Positions 5,889 to 13,487 of a DNA stretch of 28,613 bases are shown here, piece after piece. The stretch is taken from IMG/VR virus record IMGVR_UViG_3300036785_000259, positions 1 through 28,613 of that record. One strand, given 5' to 3'. Position 1 is the first letter of the stretch, and each line of letters opens with the position of its first letter. The notes under the pieces were generated by a model, which had not been told where the DNA came from, made no database searches, and worked only from the letters and a program-made list of their open reading frames with translations. Origin of the DNA: a virus. The position numbers and the translations under genes are program-made.

Positions 5889-6364
5889 TGAAAAACTGGC
5901 TTGTGGGGGCTCTCCTGGGCCTCGGAGTGGCCATCCTGGCGCTGGTCGGCGCTCCAGCGGCGCAGGCCGCCGCCACGAACGTCTATGGCCTCGATCCGGC
6001 CAACGGCAACGCGATCTGCCTTGTGGCGGCGGCGGGATCGTCGCCAACCTGCATCCTGCCGACGACCGGGGGCGGGACCGGGGGCGGCGGGGCGGCCATT
6101 CCAGGCAATTTCACGCCCAATCAGGTGACGTGCGGCACCGCCGCAACCCTGATCGTCGCCTCGCGCAGCGGGCGCCAGCTGCTCTCCATCGTCAACACGA
6201 CCGCCACGCCCATCTATGTCGGCGGATCGGCGGCGGTGACGGTCCTGACCGGCCAGCTGCTCCCCGGCATCATCGGGGCGAGCATGACCGTCCCCTATTC
6301 GGGCGCGCTCTACTGCATCGTGGCCTCGGCGCCATCGGCGGTGACGGAAGCCGAGATTTACTGA
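5888..6364 (+). CDS. Sec-signal protein with phage beta-domain (158 aa)
   Basis: Begins with a textbook Sec signal peptide: MKNW, a hydrophobic core (LVGALLGLGVAILALVG) and an APAAQA-A cleavage site near residue 27. A Gly/Thr linker (TGGGTGGGG) follows, then a domain of about 80 residues ending RQLLSIVNTTATPIYVGGSAAVTVLTG and SGALYCIVAS. That pattern resembles small beta domains often found in phage head or fibre proteins. Four Cys remain after cleavage, suiting an oxidising periplasm. The start at 5888 overlaps the terL stop and has GGAGG 9 nt upstream. The gene is 1 nt before the large secreted protein, so the two are probably made together. Function unknown; it may be a partner or cap of the following protein. 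Confidence 0.8.
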   Translation: MKNWLVGALLGLGVAILALVGAPAAQAAATNVYGLDPANGNAICLVAAAGSSPTCILPTTGGGTGGGGAAIPGNFTPNQVTCGTAATLIVASRSGRQLLSIVNTTATPIYVGGSAAVTVLTGQLLPGIIGASMTVPYSGALYCIVASAPSAVTEAEIY

Positions 6365-6365
6365 C

Positions 6366-9300
6366 ATGCGGCTGATCGCGAGCCTCATCGCGGCGCTGGC
6401 GCTGAGCGGGGCAGCGCAGGCGCAGAAGCTGGGCGTTTCCTCGCCGACCTCGCCGTTTGTCGGCAAGGTGATCGGGATCAGTCTGCCGAACGGCCTCAGC
6501 GGCCCGACCGGCGTGGTGACGGCGATCACCGTCTCCAGCGCCAACTGGTCATCGCCCACGGACCTGCTGCCGAACACCCAGTATTCCAGCAGCTGGACGG
6601 CGGATGTCACCCTGTCGAACATGGCCCCGGCGGGGGTGACGACCGCCTATGCGTTCGGGGCGCCCAGCCCGTCGAACAATAAGCTGGCCTTCACCGCGAC
6701 GTCGCCCGGCTACACCTCGGCGGCGGCCCCGACGACGGTGAACCGGACGATCTACGCCACCTCGTGGCTCAGGCAGGTGTGGCCGAACTACACCCTCCCC
6801 ACGGAGCGGGCGAACGGGGGCAATGCCGAGATTGCGCTGACGCTCAACGATTTCGTCTATTCGGCCGACGTGCTTTCGACGGCGACCGTGGGGGCCGGGC
6901 TCTACACCTCGGGGTCGGCGAGCCTGGCGGCGACCGGCGTGACGGTGACGAACAATTCGACGCTGGCGTTTCCGCGTCCCATCGGGGTCTGGCTCACGGA
7001 ACCTGGGCGGCGCTACGACGGAACCGCCCCGGCGGTGGTGGAATTCTTCGCCGCCCACGCCTTCGCCCAGGGCCGCTCCCCGGTCGCGGCGGTGGTGTTC
7101 ACGGCGACGGACGGGGCGGCCCACAGCGTCTCCCACACTGTCTCCGTGCAGACGCCCAGCACCCGCCAGCTTTCGACCAGCTGCACGGCGACCAACGGCT
7201 CGCCGACGCTGACCGGGTGCGCCTCGACGGCCGGGTTCCTGCCGGGGATGCGGGCCACGGTCCTGGGCATCCCCGGCCAGCCGATCATCCTCTCCACCAC
7301 GCCGACCAGCCTGACCTTCGGGGTGACGAACCTCAACTGCACGACGACGCTCAACAGCGGCGACATCACCCTCACCAACGCGGCGGTGGGCCTGGGGCAA
7401 GGGCTGGCGGACGGGGCTTTCGTCGGGGCCTCGATCAGCGACGCCAACATCACCACGCCCGCCGGAACCGCGCCGATCACCTCGGCGACGGTGACAGCGG
7501 ATGTGACCAATGTTTCCGGCAAGGCGACGGCGGCCAAGGTCCACACGAGCGCGACCGGCGTGACCGCCGCGACCAATGCCGCCTGCACGGTCAATCAGAA
7601 TTTCCAGGGGACGACCGGGACGGTGACTGTCACCCTGGGCAACCCGGTCCCGGTCTATGCGGCGACGTTCACGACCGCCGATCTGGCGACCCTGAACGAT
7701 GGCGTGATCGCCTTCCGCGCCAGGGCCTATCCGAACATCGGCAACGTCATCCTCGACACCCAGGGCGGAGCCGATGGAACCGGCGTCGATTGGAACGGGG
7801 TGGCCTTCAACACCTTCGGCACCGACATCAGCGCCAACCTCCACAACCTCTGGGCCTACAAGGACGCGGGCCTGAACTACCGGCCGGTTTATGCCTGGGT
7901 GTCGGGGACGGCGGGGGGCGCGCCTGCGGTTTCGACCAGTGCGGCGGACCCCGGATCGGGGGCCTATTTCGCCTCGGTTTCGACGGCGGTGGCGGCGCTG
8001 AAAGCCTATTACAACACGACCCCGACCATTCACCACAACGATGCCAACGGCGGGATCATCTGTCTCTTGGCGGCGGGTTCGCCCTACTCGGGGTTCGGCG
8101 GCACGATCTACACGTCCTATGCGGCGAACGAACCGCCGGGGGTGATCACCTCGGCGCTCGCGGGCGCCAGCTGCCCGGCGAGCGGGGCGGCGGGGTCGGA
8201 CATCACGGTGACGGTGACGCACAATGCGACGACGCTTAATTCGGTGGTCGCGGCCTTCACCCACGTCAACAATCTCACCCTCGCGGACACGGCCCAGCTG
8301 ATCCAGGGGCTCGACGGCCAGAACACGACCTCGATGCCCACCTATTCGGCGATTTTCGAGGGCGACATCCTGCACCCGATCAGCGGCGGCAATCCGATCA
8401 TCTACAAGCTGGGCGCGTGGTGGCTCTACAACAACCTGATCAATGGCTCGACGGCGAGCGGGAGCGTGCTGACGCCGTTGAGCGTGACCGGCGAGCCCGC
8501 GCTGGTGCTGGGGAACACGATTGTCTGCGGGACCTTCGCCACCGGCAACGTGATGGCCTGGGACAGCCTCAATGACCTCGGAAACGATGCGTGGGCGTGC
8601 GCCCAACAAGACACGAAGGGACCGGAGGCGCTTTCCTACGTCGTCAGGCCCCTGAGCAGCGTCAAGGCGTTCAACCGGATCATGGGGGAAACCAACACGT
8701 CGGGCTTCTGCGTGACCAGCTGCCAGAATGAAGCCTTCGTCGCGAATATCTTTGAGGTGATCAACGACAGCGTGGGCCAGCCCGCCTGGAGGATGAGCCC
8801 CGACAACACCAACACCCCGGCCTCGAACATCGTGCGCCAATACAACACCGGGGCAGGCAACCGCTTCAACGGCAACTATCTTGAAGGCATCCCGACCAAT
8901 ACGGCGACGGGCTTGGCGACCGGCGGCGCGCTTCCTGCGGGGACCTACTTTTTCCAGATCACCTATGCGGTGAAATCGGCGCCCAGCCCGGAAACTTCGA
9001 CCGATGGCGTCAATATCAATTCGGTCGTGGTGGGTGGAACGGGCGCGGGCTCGATCAACCTGCAAATCCAGAGCGACCCGAATTACGTCGCCTACGTCTA
9101 TGCGGACACGGTGAACCCGCCCGCGCACTTGGCGACGATCAACGGCGCCGACGCCAAGCAGCTGGCGATGGGGCAGGCCTACGTCATCACTGGCCTGGGA
9201 AGCGCCCAGGCCGCGCCGGTCATCAATGTCGGCGGGATCACCGGCCACAACGAACAGAAGTTCTCGTTCTTCCAACGATTCAACATCGACGAAAACTACA

Positions 9301-9737
9301 ACACCAAGAACGACACCTATGGCAGCTCGGGGGCGACATCATCGGGCGGTCGGGTGGGGAATTGGGCGTCGCGGTGGTTCGTCTCCGTCATCGGCAATAT
9401 CTCGGCGACCGGCACGCTGATCGGCAGCGGCTTCAGCCCGACCTCGGGCTATGGCGAAATCAACTGCTACCTCTGCACGTCAAACCCGGCCAATTCGCAA
9501 AGCGACCTGTCGTGGGTCAAATACAAGTCTGACCGCTCCGCTGGCGCCAGCGGCACGATCCCGGTTGCGCCCGCGCTCAATCTCGGCGAGGGCGACTATT
9601 GCCCCGACAGTTCGGTGACGAACGCCGGATCGGTCGTGCCCTCGGGCTTGGCCGCGTCTCCCACGGACATCAGCGGCGCGGTGCGGCTCAACAACGGCGC
9701 GGGCTGGGCCGGGGCCTACGAGACGGGGTGCCTGTGA
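6366..9737 (+). CDS. Large Cys-rich Sec-signal protein, putative beta-helix (1123 aa)
   Basis: The N-terminus MRLIASLIAALALSGAAQAQ is a classic cleavable signal peptide (cut near residue 20). The mature protein is rich in Thr, Ser, Asn, Gly and Val and looks all-beta. The N-terminal 400 residues resemble repeated beta-sandwich modules. The middle (about 460-880) has the short-strand, Asn/Gly-turn texture of right-handed parallel beta-helices seen in tailspikes and polysaccharide lyases (NVILDTQGGADGTG, HNLWAYKDAGLNYRP, WWLYNNLINGS). About 14 Cys are spread along it, far more than in the structural genes around it, suggesting disulfides outside the cytoplasm. No catalytic residues are assigned. 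It may be a secreted enzyme or adhesin, or a tailspike with an odd N-terminus. It starts 1 nt after the previous stop and overlaps the next gene by 4 nt. Confidence 0.75.
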   Translation: MRLIASLIAALALSGAAQAQKLGVSSPTSPFVGKVIGISLPNGLSGPTGVVTAITVSSANWSSPTDLLPNTQYSSSWTADVTLSNMAPAGVTTAYAFGAPSPSNNKLAFTATSPGYTSAAAPTTVNRTIYATSWLRQVWPNYTLPTERANGGNAEIALTLNDFVYSADVLSTATVGAGLYTSGSASLAATGVTVTNNSTLAFPRPIGVWLTEPGRRYDGTAPAVVEFFAAHAFAQGRSPVAAVVFTATDGAAHSVSHTVSVQTPSTRQLSTSCTATNGSPTLTGCASTAGFLPGMRATVLGIPGQPIILSTTPTSLTFGVTNLNCTTTLNSGDITLTNAAVGLGQGLADGAFVGASISDANITTPAGTAPITSATVTADVTNVSGKATAAKVHTSATGVTAATNAACTVNQNFQGTTGTVTVTLGNPVPVYAATFTTADLATLNDGVIAFRARAYPNIGNVILDTQGGADGTGVDWNGVAFNTFGTDISANLHNLWAYKDAGLNYRPVYAWVSGTAGGAPAVSTSAADPGSGAYFASVSTAVAALKAYYNTTPTIHHNDANGGIICLLAAGSPYSGFGGTIYTSYAANEPPGVITSALAGASCPASGAAGSDITVTVTHNATTLNSVVAAFTHVNNLTLADTAQLIQGLDGQNTTSMPTYSAIFEGDILHPISGGNPIIYKLGAWWLYNNLINGSTASGSVLTPLSVTGEPALVLGNTIVCGTFATGNVMAWDSLNDLGNDAWACAQQDTKGPEALSYVVRPLSSVKAFNRIMGETNTSGFCVTSCQNEAFVANIFEVINDSVGQPAWRMSPDNTNTPASNIVRQYNTGAGNRFNGNYLEGIPTNTATGLATGGALPAGTYFFQITYAVKSAPSPETSTDGVNINSVVVGGTGAGSINLQIQSDPNYVAYVYADTVNPPAHLATINGADAKQLAMGQAYVITGLGSAQAAPVINVGGITGHNEQKFSFFQRFNIDENYNTKNDTYGSSGATSSGGRVGNWASRWFVSVIGNISATGTLIGSGFSPTSGYGEINCYLCTSNPANSQSDLSWVKYKSDRSAGASGTIPVAPALNLGEGDYCPDSSVTNAGSVVPSGLAASPTDISGAVRLNNGAGWAGAYETGCL

Positions 9738-9979
9738 CCGACCCGCGCCAGCGGCGCTATGAGGCGAAGCGCCGGGCCTGGCGGCGGGCGCATCCGCTGG
9801 CGGACGTGCCGCCTGGGCCGCCCGCCCTGCGCCTGACGCCCTTCCCAGGGCCGTGCGCGCGGTGCGCGGGCTCGGGGAAGGTCCCGGCCACGGCCATCGA
9901 CCTCGTGGGCGTGTGGATCACTTGCCCGGCCTGCGGTGGGGAGGGCTCATCCGACGCCGTGGTTGCGACCGTAGGCTGA
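9734..9979 (+). CDS. Zinc-knuckle protein with two CxxC-type motifs (81 aa)
   Basis: A small protein from a GTG at 9734 that overlaps the previous stop (GTGA). The N-terminus is highly basic (TDPRQRRYEAKRRAWRRAH). It then has CARCAGSG and CPACGGEG, a DnaJ-like CxxCxGxG pair separated by about 19 residues, able to hold one zinc. An upstream in-frame start at 9599 would lie inside the preceding gene and is rejected. It is similar in layout to the leftward-strand gene at 2739-2954, though in the late operon. The basic tail suggests nucleic-acid contact, but no function is known. Confidence 0.72.
   Translation: MTDPRQRRYEAKRRAWRRAHPLADVPPGPPALRLTPFPGPCARCAGSGKVPATAIDLVGVWITCPACGGEGSSDAVVATVG
9947..9957 (+). 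promoter_or_regulatory. TCATCCGACGC motif ahead of the small pre-portal gene
   Basis: Second copy of the 11-mer, inside the 3' end of the zinc-knuckle gene and ending 26 nt before the ATG at 9984. It shares 15 bp, GCTCATCCGACGCCG, with the copy at 28205 and is followed by a short hairpin (GGT-TGCG-ACC). Confidence 0.45.
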
Positions 9980-9983
9980 TCCG

Positions 9984-10184
9984 ATGTCGCAATGGTTCTC
10001 GCCCAAGGTCCCCCAGCCGATTGCGCCGCCGAACCCGGCGGACGCCTCCAACCGGGCCAACATGGCGCTCGTCAATCAGCTGGCGACCCAGGGCTACAAC
10101 GCCGACGTGATCCCAGGCAGTAGCTCGGGCGGGACGGTGGCCACAGGCGCGCCGCGCATGTCCACTCTGACGGGCTTGGGTTAG
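9984..10184 (+). CDS. Small protein preceding the portal (66 aa)
   Basis: Begins MSQWFSPKVPQPIAPPNPADASNRANMALVNQ and continues as a Gly/Ser-rich tail (SSSGGTVATGAP). It is Pro-rich and probably disordered, with no motif recognised. Small Pro-rich proteins of this kind often sit just before the portal in podovirus-type gene orders; some may be minor head proteins. The ribosome site is weak. It is 4 nt upstream of the portal start and 26 nt downstream of a TCATCCGACGC copy. Confidence 0.68.
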   Translation: MSQWFSPKVPQPIAPPNPADASNRANMALVNQLATQGYNADVIPGSSSGGTVATGAPRMSTLTGLG

Positions 10185-10188
10185 GCGC

Positions 10189-11967
10189 ATGGCGGACGGT
10201 GAGGTTCGGGACCGCAACGACCGGATTCAGGAGTATCTGGCCGAATTCGAGGCTCACCGCTCGGAGCGCATCGAATATGACGTGAAGTGGCAGCTGGTCA
10301 GCGACTACATCCTGCCCAGGCGCGATTTCACCGTCACCCTGCGGCCCAACCAGATCAGGCCGCACCGCGTCACCTCGTCGCTGGCGACCAACGCCAATTC
10401 GCGGATGTCGGCGATGCTGCTGACCTACGCCATCGACACGTCCCGCCCGTTCATGATGCCCAACGTCAAGCACGGCCTGGGCCTGGTCGGACGCAGCACG
10501 CAGCTGTCGGACGCGGCGATCAACTACCTCGACGGCGTGCAGGACATCGCCTTCGACGCGACGCTGCGGCCCAAGGCCAACTACCTGATGCGGATGACGG
10601 CGATGCTGCAGGAATTCTGCAGCTTCGGCCCCGGCATCACCTTCACCGGGCGCCAGCCGGGTTTCGGGCCGATTTTCACCTCGCGGCCGGTCAATGCCTG
10701 CTGGTGGGGGATCAACGAGAACGAGGACATCGACAACCTGCACTACCGTTTCAGACTGCCGATGTATCGCGTGCGGGACCGCTGGCCGGAGACGTTCGCC
10801 AAGCTCTACCCCGAATATGACGACCGCCAGGACACCCTGCTCAGCTACGTGGACATCCTGCAGGTGACGCGGCCCCGGCGGGGCGGCCGGCGGGGCGCGG
10901 TCCCGTCAGGCAAGTCTTTCGAGCATGTCTCGATCTGCATGGAGGGGGGGCGCGAGGCGCTGCTCGATGAAAGCGGCTTCGATGACTTCCCCTACAACGT
11001 GTTCCGCTTCAACCCGCGTCCGGGCACGGCCTACTGCGAGGGGCCGGGGTGCCAGGTGCTGCCCGACGTGATGGTGCTGAATCACCTGATCCAGGCCATC
11101 GAGAACGCCGCCAGCCAGAAGGCGGAGCCGGCCGTCGCCATGCCGGCGCGGATGTTCGCCAAGAACGTGCTGGACCGGCGGCCGGGGGCGATCAACACCT
11201 ACAATCCGGCGGGCCTGGGCCTGCAGCGGGCCGATCAGGCGATCATCAAGCTCGATCTGACCGGCGATCCGACGATGGCGATGCAATACGCCAAGGAGCT
11301 GATGGACAACATCCGCGAGGGCTACATGTGGGACGTGTTCCAGCTTCGCGAGGCGGGCGATATGACCGCCGAGGAAGTCAACGCCCGCATGGACCTCAAC
11401 ATGCGCGGGGCGGCCTCTGTCGTCTCCTACATGGGCGCGGAAATGTCGCGCCAGGCTGACCGGATTCTCGACATTCTGGTGAAGGATGGGAAAATCCCGC
11501 CGCCGCCGCGTGAGCTTTCCGGGGCGAGCGTCGATTGGGAATATGCCGGGCCGCTGCAGATCGCCCAGCTGACCAAGAACGCCGACAACATCATGCAGAT
11601 GATCAACGCCCGCGCCCTGGTCATGCAGCAAGGGCCGGAAGGGCAGGCGGCGGCGATGGCCATCGACCTCGAAACTTGCCTGCGGGTGCTGCACGACTAC
11701 AAGGGCGCGCCGCCGGGGATTCAGAACAGCCACGCCAAGGTCGAGGCCTATCGGCAGGCGATGCAGCAGGCCCAGGCCCAGGCCCAGGGGGCGGACAACT
11801 TCGCCAAGACCGCCAAGGGCGCGTCCGACGCCTCCAACGCCGCCTCGACGGCGATGGGCGCGATCAAGGACTACGCTGGCGCCCCCGGTGGCGCAGCGCC
11901 TGGTGGCGGCGGCCCGGCCCCGCAAGCCCCGTTCGCGCCGGCCGCGCCCTTCGCCCAGGCGGCGTGA
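10189..11967 (+). CDS. Portal protein (head-to-tail connector)
   Basis: A 592-residue protein of the podovirus head-tail connector family (T7 gp8 type, 536 residues). Diagnostic stretches are the N-terminal RSERIEYDVKWQLVSDYILPRRDF, the conserved GINENEDIDNLHYRFRLPMYRVRDRW region (about residues 168-193), and the DDFPYNVFRFNPRPGTAYCEGPGCQVLPDVMVLNHL segment (about residues 265-300), which is typical of this family. The C-terminus after residue 520 is a Gln/Ala and then Gly/Pro-rich tail (repeated QAQAQAQ, APGGAAPGGGGP), probably flexible. Twelve copies form the ring through which DNA enters and leaves, with TerL docking outside and the tail tubular protein below. The start overlaps nothing upstream (4-nt gap) and its stop overlaps the next ATG. 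Confidence 0.92.
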   Translation: MADGEVRDRNDRIQEYLAEFEAHRSERIEYDVKWQLVSDYILPRRDFTVTLRPNQIRPHRVTSSLATNANSRMSAMLLTYAIDTSRPFMMPNVKHGLGLVGRSTQLSDAAINYLDGVQDIAFDATLRPKANYLMRMTAMLQEFCSFGPGITFTGRQPGFGPIFTSRPVNACWWGINENEDIDNLHYRFRLPMYRVRDRWPETFAKLYPEYDDRQDTLLSYVDILQVTRPRRGGRRGAVPSGKSFEHVSICMEGGREALLDESGFDDFPYNVFRFNPRPGTAYCEGPGCQVLPDVMVLNHLIQAIENAASQKAEPAVAMPARMFAKNVLDRRPGAINTYNPAGLGLQRADQAIIKLDLTGDPTMAMQYAKELMDNIREGYMWDVFQLREAGDMTAEEVNARMDLNMRGAASVVSYMGAEMSRQADRILDILVKDGKIPPPPRELSGASVDWEYAGPLQIAQLTKNADNIMQMINARALVMQQGPEGQAAAMAIDLETCLRVLHDYKGAPPGIQNSHAKVEAYRQAMQQAQAQAQGADNFAKTAKGASDASNAASTAMGAIKDYAGAPGGAAPGGGGPAPQAPFAPAAPFAQAA

Positions 11968-12338
11968 TGAGCGACGGCGCGGACCCGATCCCCTACTCGC
12001 CAGCGGATCTGGAAAGACTTGTCCGTCTGAAAGACGCGCGGGCCATCGACCAGGCCTATCAGATGACCTTCGGATCGTCGCTGGGCCGTCTGGTGCTGCT
12101 GAATTTCCTGACCGACTGTCAGGTCGGCGCGCGAACCGGGCGGGGCGCGCATGGCTACGATCTTCAATATCTGGCCGGGCAGCAAGACGCGGCCCTGGCC
12201 CTGGCGGCGCGGGCGGGCTTCGGACCGGAGACTGTGGCGCTGAGCACCCTGACCAAAACCTTGGAGGAACGACGTGAACCGAATGACGATGACCGACCCA
12301 CTGGCGTTTTTGAGGACGATCTGCCGGGCGGAGAATGA
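11967..12338 (+). CDS. Bbp19-like phage protein (123 aa)
   Basis: The start ATG at 11967 overlaps the portal stop (TGATG). The central region MTFGSSLGRLVLLNFLTDCQV followed by YDLQYLAGQQDAALALAARAG has the spacing seen in Bbp19-type phage proteins, named after a Bordetella phage and usually found between portal and scaffold: a short phenylalanine-glycine start, a helical leucine core, then a xxxGxxxxxLxL helix. The C-terminus is acidic. Function unknown; a minor head or assembly factor is the usual guess. Its last 65 nt overlap the scaffold gene in another frame, which is unusual for this compact arm. Family match is from memory of the pattern. Confidence 0.6.
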   Translation: MSDGADPIPYSPADLERLVRLKDARAIDQAYQMTFGSSLGRLVLLNFLTDCQVGARTGRGAHGYDLQYLAGQQDAALALAARAGFGPETVALSTLTKTLEERREPNDDDRPTGVFEDDLPGGE

Positions 12339-13290
12339 TGCTGGTGGCGGAGCCCCTGCTGGAGGAAGTGGCGGGACGCCTCCTGCTGGCGGCGGTGGCG
12401 GCGGCGCTCCTGCTGGCGGTGGCGGGACCCCTGCTGCTGATGGCGGCGGCGCTCCTGCTGGCGGCGCTGGCGAGGGCGCTGCTGCTGGCGGCGAGGGCGG
12501 CGGTGGCGGCGGCGCTCCACGCGCCTTCTACGAGGATTTCACCTCCCAGGACCTGAAAACCAATCCGAAAATCCAGGGCTTCGGCACGCCCGAAAAGCTG
12601 GCCGAGGCCTACCTGACGCTGGAGAAGCGATTTGGCACCGCGCCTGACCGGCGGATCGACCTTCCCGAGACGCTGGACAGCGATGCGATGGCGCCGATTT
12701 GGCAACGGCTGGGCGCGCCTGAGAACGCTGAGGGATATGGCCTCGCCCTACCCGACACGGCGACCCAGGCGGACAAGGACTTGCTGGGGACGTTCACGGC
12801 GGCGGCGGCCGGGGCGCACATGCCCAAGGTGTTCGCGGACCTGGCGCTCAGGGTTTTCAGCGAAATGTCGGCGTCCGAACTGGCCAAGCAGGCGTCGGCG
12901 GCGGAAGCGACGCGCGGCGACGGGCTGGCGGCTCTGCGCAAGGAATGGGGCGGCGCCTTCGATCAGAACGCCACGCTGGCGCGCAATCTCGCCCGGCAAG
13001 TGTGGGGCGATGACATGGCCAAGAGCCTGGACGGCGAGGACATCGGCTCCTGGGCGCCCTTCGCCAAGGGCCTGATCAGCCTTGTGGAGCGGATGAACGA
13101 ACCGGGCGGCGGCGGCCTCATGGAGGGCGCGCGGGGCGGCGGCGGTCAAACGGTGCTGACGCCCGCCCAGGCGGCGGCGAAGGTGCGCGAGATTGAGGCG
13201 AACCCGGCGTTTCGCGATCCCAAGCACCATCAGCAAAAGGCCCTGTTGGCGCAGCGAAACGAACTGCTCAAGCAGGCGAACGCCGCCTGA
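12274..13290 (+). CDS. Capsid scaffolding protein
   Basis: A 338-residue protein placed between portal and capsid, as in T7 gp9 (307). The first 25 residues are followed by a Gly/Ala/Pro-rich tract (about residues 22-85, coded by GGCGGC-type repeats and repeated PAGG units). A helical body follows (FYEDFTSQDLKTNPKIQGFGTPEKLAEAYLTLEKRFG...), with an Ala/Glu-rich coiled middle and a basic C-terminus (REIEANPAFRDPKHHQQKALLAQRNELLKQA), the part that usually contacts the coat. It would guide prohead assembly and then leave. The GTG at 12274 is chosen because GGAGG lies 6 nt upstream. The Gly-rich tract also reads as a hydrophobic peptide in another frame (12335-12556). Confidence 0.8.
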   Translation: MNRMTMTDPLAFLRTICRAENDAGGGAPAGGSGGTPPAGGGGGGAPAGGGGTPAADGGGAPAGGAGEGAAAGGEGGGGGGAPRAFYEDFTSQDLKTNPKIQGFGTPEKLAEAYLTLEKRFGTAPDRRIDLPETLDSDAMAPIWQRLGAPENAEGYGLALPDTATQADKDLLGTFTAAAAGAHMPKVFADLALRVFSEMSASELAKQASAAEATRGDGLAALRKEWGGAFDQNATLARNLARQVWGDDMAKSLDGEDIGSWAPFAKGLISLVERMNEPGGGGLMEGARGGGGQTVLTPAQAAAKVREIEANPAFRDPKHHQQKALLAQRNELLKQANAA

Positions 13291-13487
13291 AATCGCAAAC
13301 GGATCGTAACTGTTTAGGTGTTGACGGCTGGCGCTAACCGGCGGCGAAATCCACACCTCTCGCCCGCGTTCGCTCAGGCCCGCGCGGGCGACGGCCAGGG
13401 CCGTTAATCCAGGCTCGCGCCCGGACTCGAAGCCGGGGAACGCTGCCGACCTCCCTCTTTGGTCAGCACGCCCCCGGAGCGCCCATC
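13291..13487 (+). promoter_or_regulatory. Structured leader before the major capsid gene, with a weak candidate promoter
   Basis: A 197-nt gap. TTGACG (13321-13326) is followed 17 nt later by GCGAAATC (13344-13351), resembling the alphaproteobacterial -35 TTGACG and -10 GCTANAWC, although the spacing is a little long. Two hairpins follow: CGCCCGCG (13361-13368) pairing with CGCGGGCG (13383-13390), then ACGGCC-AG-GGCCGT (13391-13404). The capsid ribosome site is GGAG about 9 nt before 13488. This would let the coat protein be made in excess or be regulated separately, but the promoter is only suggested. Confidence 0.35.

Noticed and set aside
5106-6047. 313-codon open frame on the minus strand
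   Set aside because: Antisense shadow of terL with Arg/Pro-rich composition.
6549-9275. 908-codon open frame on the minus strand opposite the secreted protein
   Set aside because: Composition is Arg/Gly/His-rich and low in hydrophobic core residues, as expected of the antisense of G+C-rich coding DNA; the plus-strand protein has a signal peptide and coupled ends.
10906-12705. 599-codon open frame on the minus strand
   Set aside because: Antisense of portal, Bbp19-like and scaffold genes; crosses three real genes.
13411-13440. Sequence resembling a tRNA T-arm (CCCGG, loop, CCGGG) before the capsid gene
   Set aside because: The loop is 8 nt, and no acceptor, D-arm or anticodon arm can be fitted around it.
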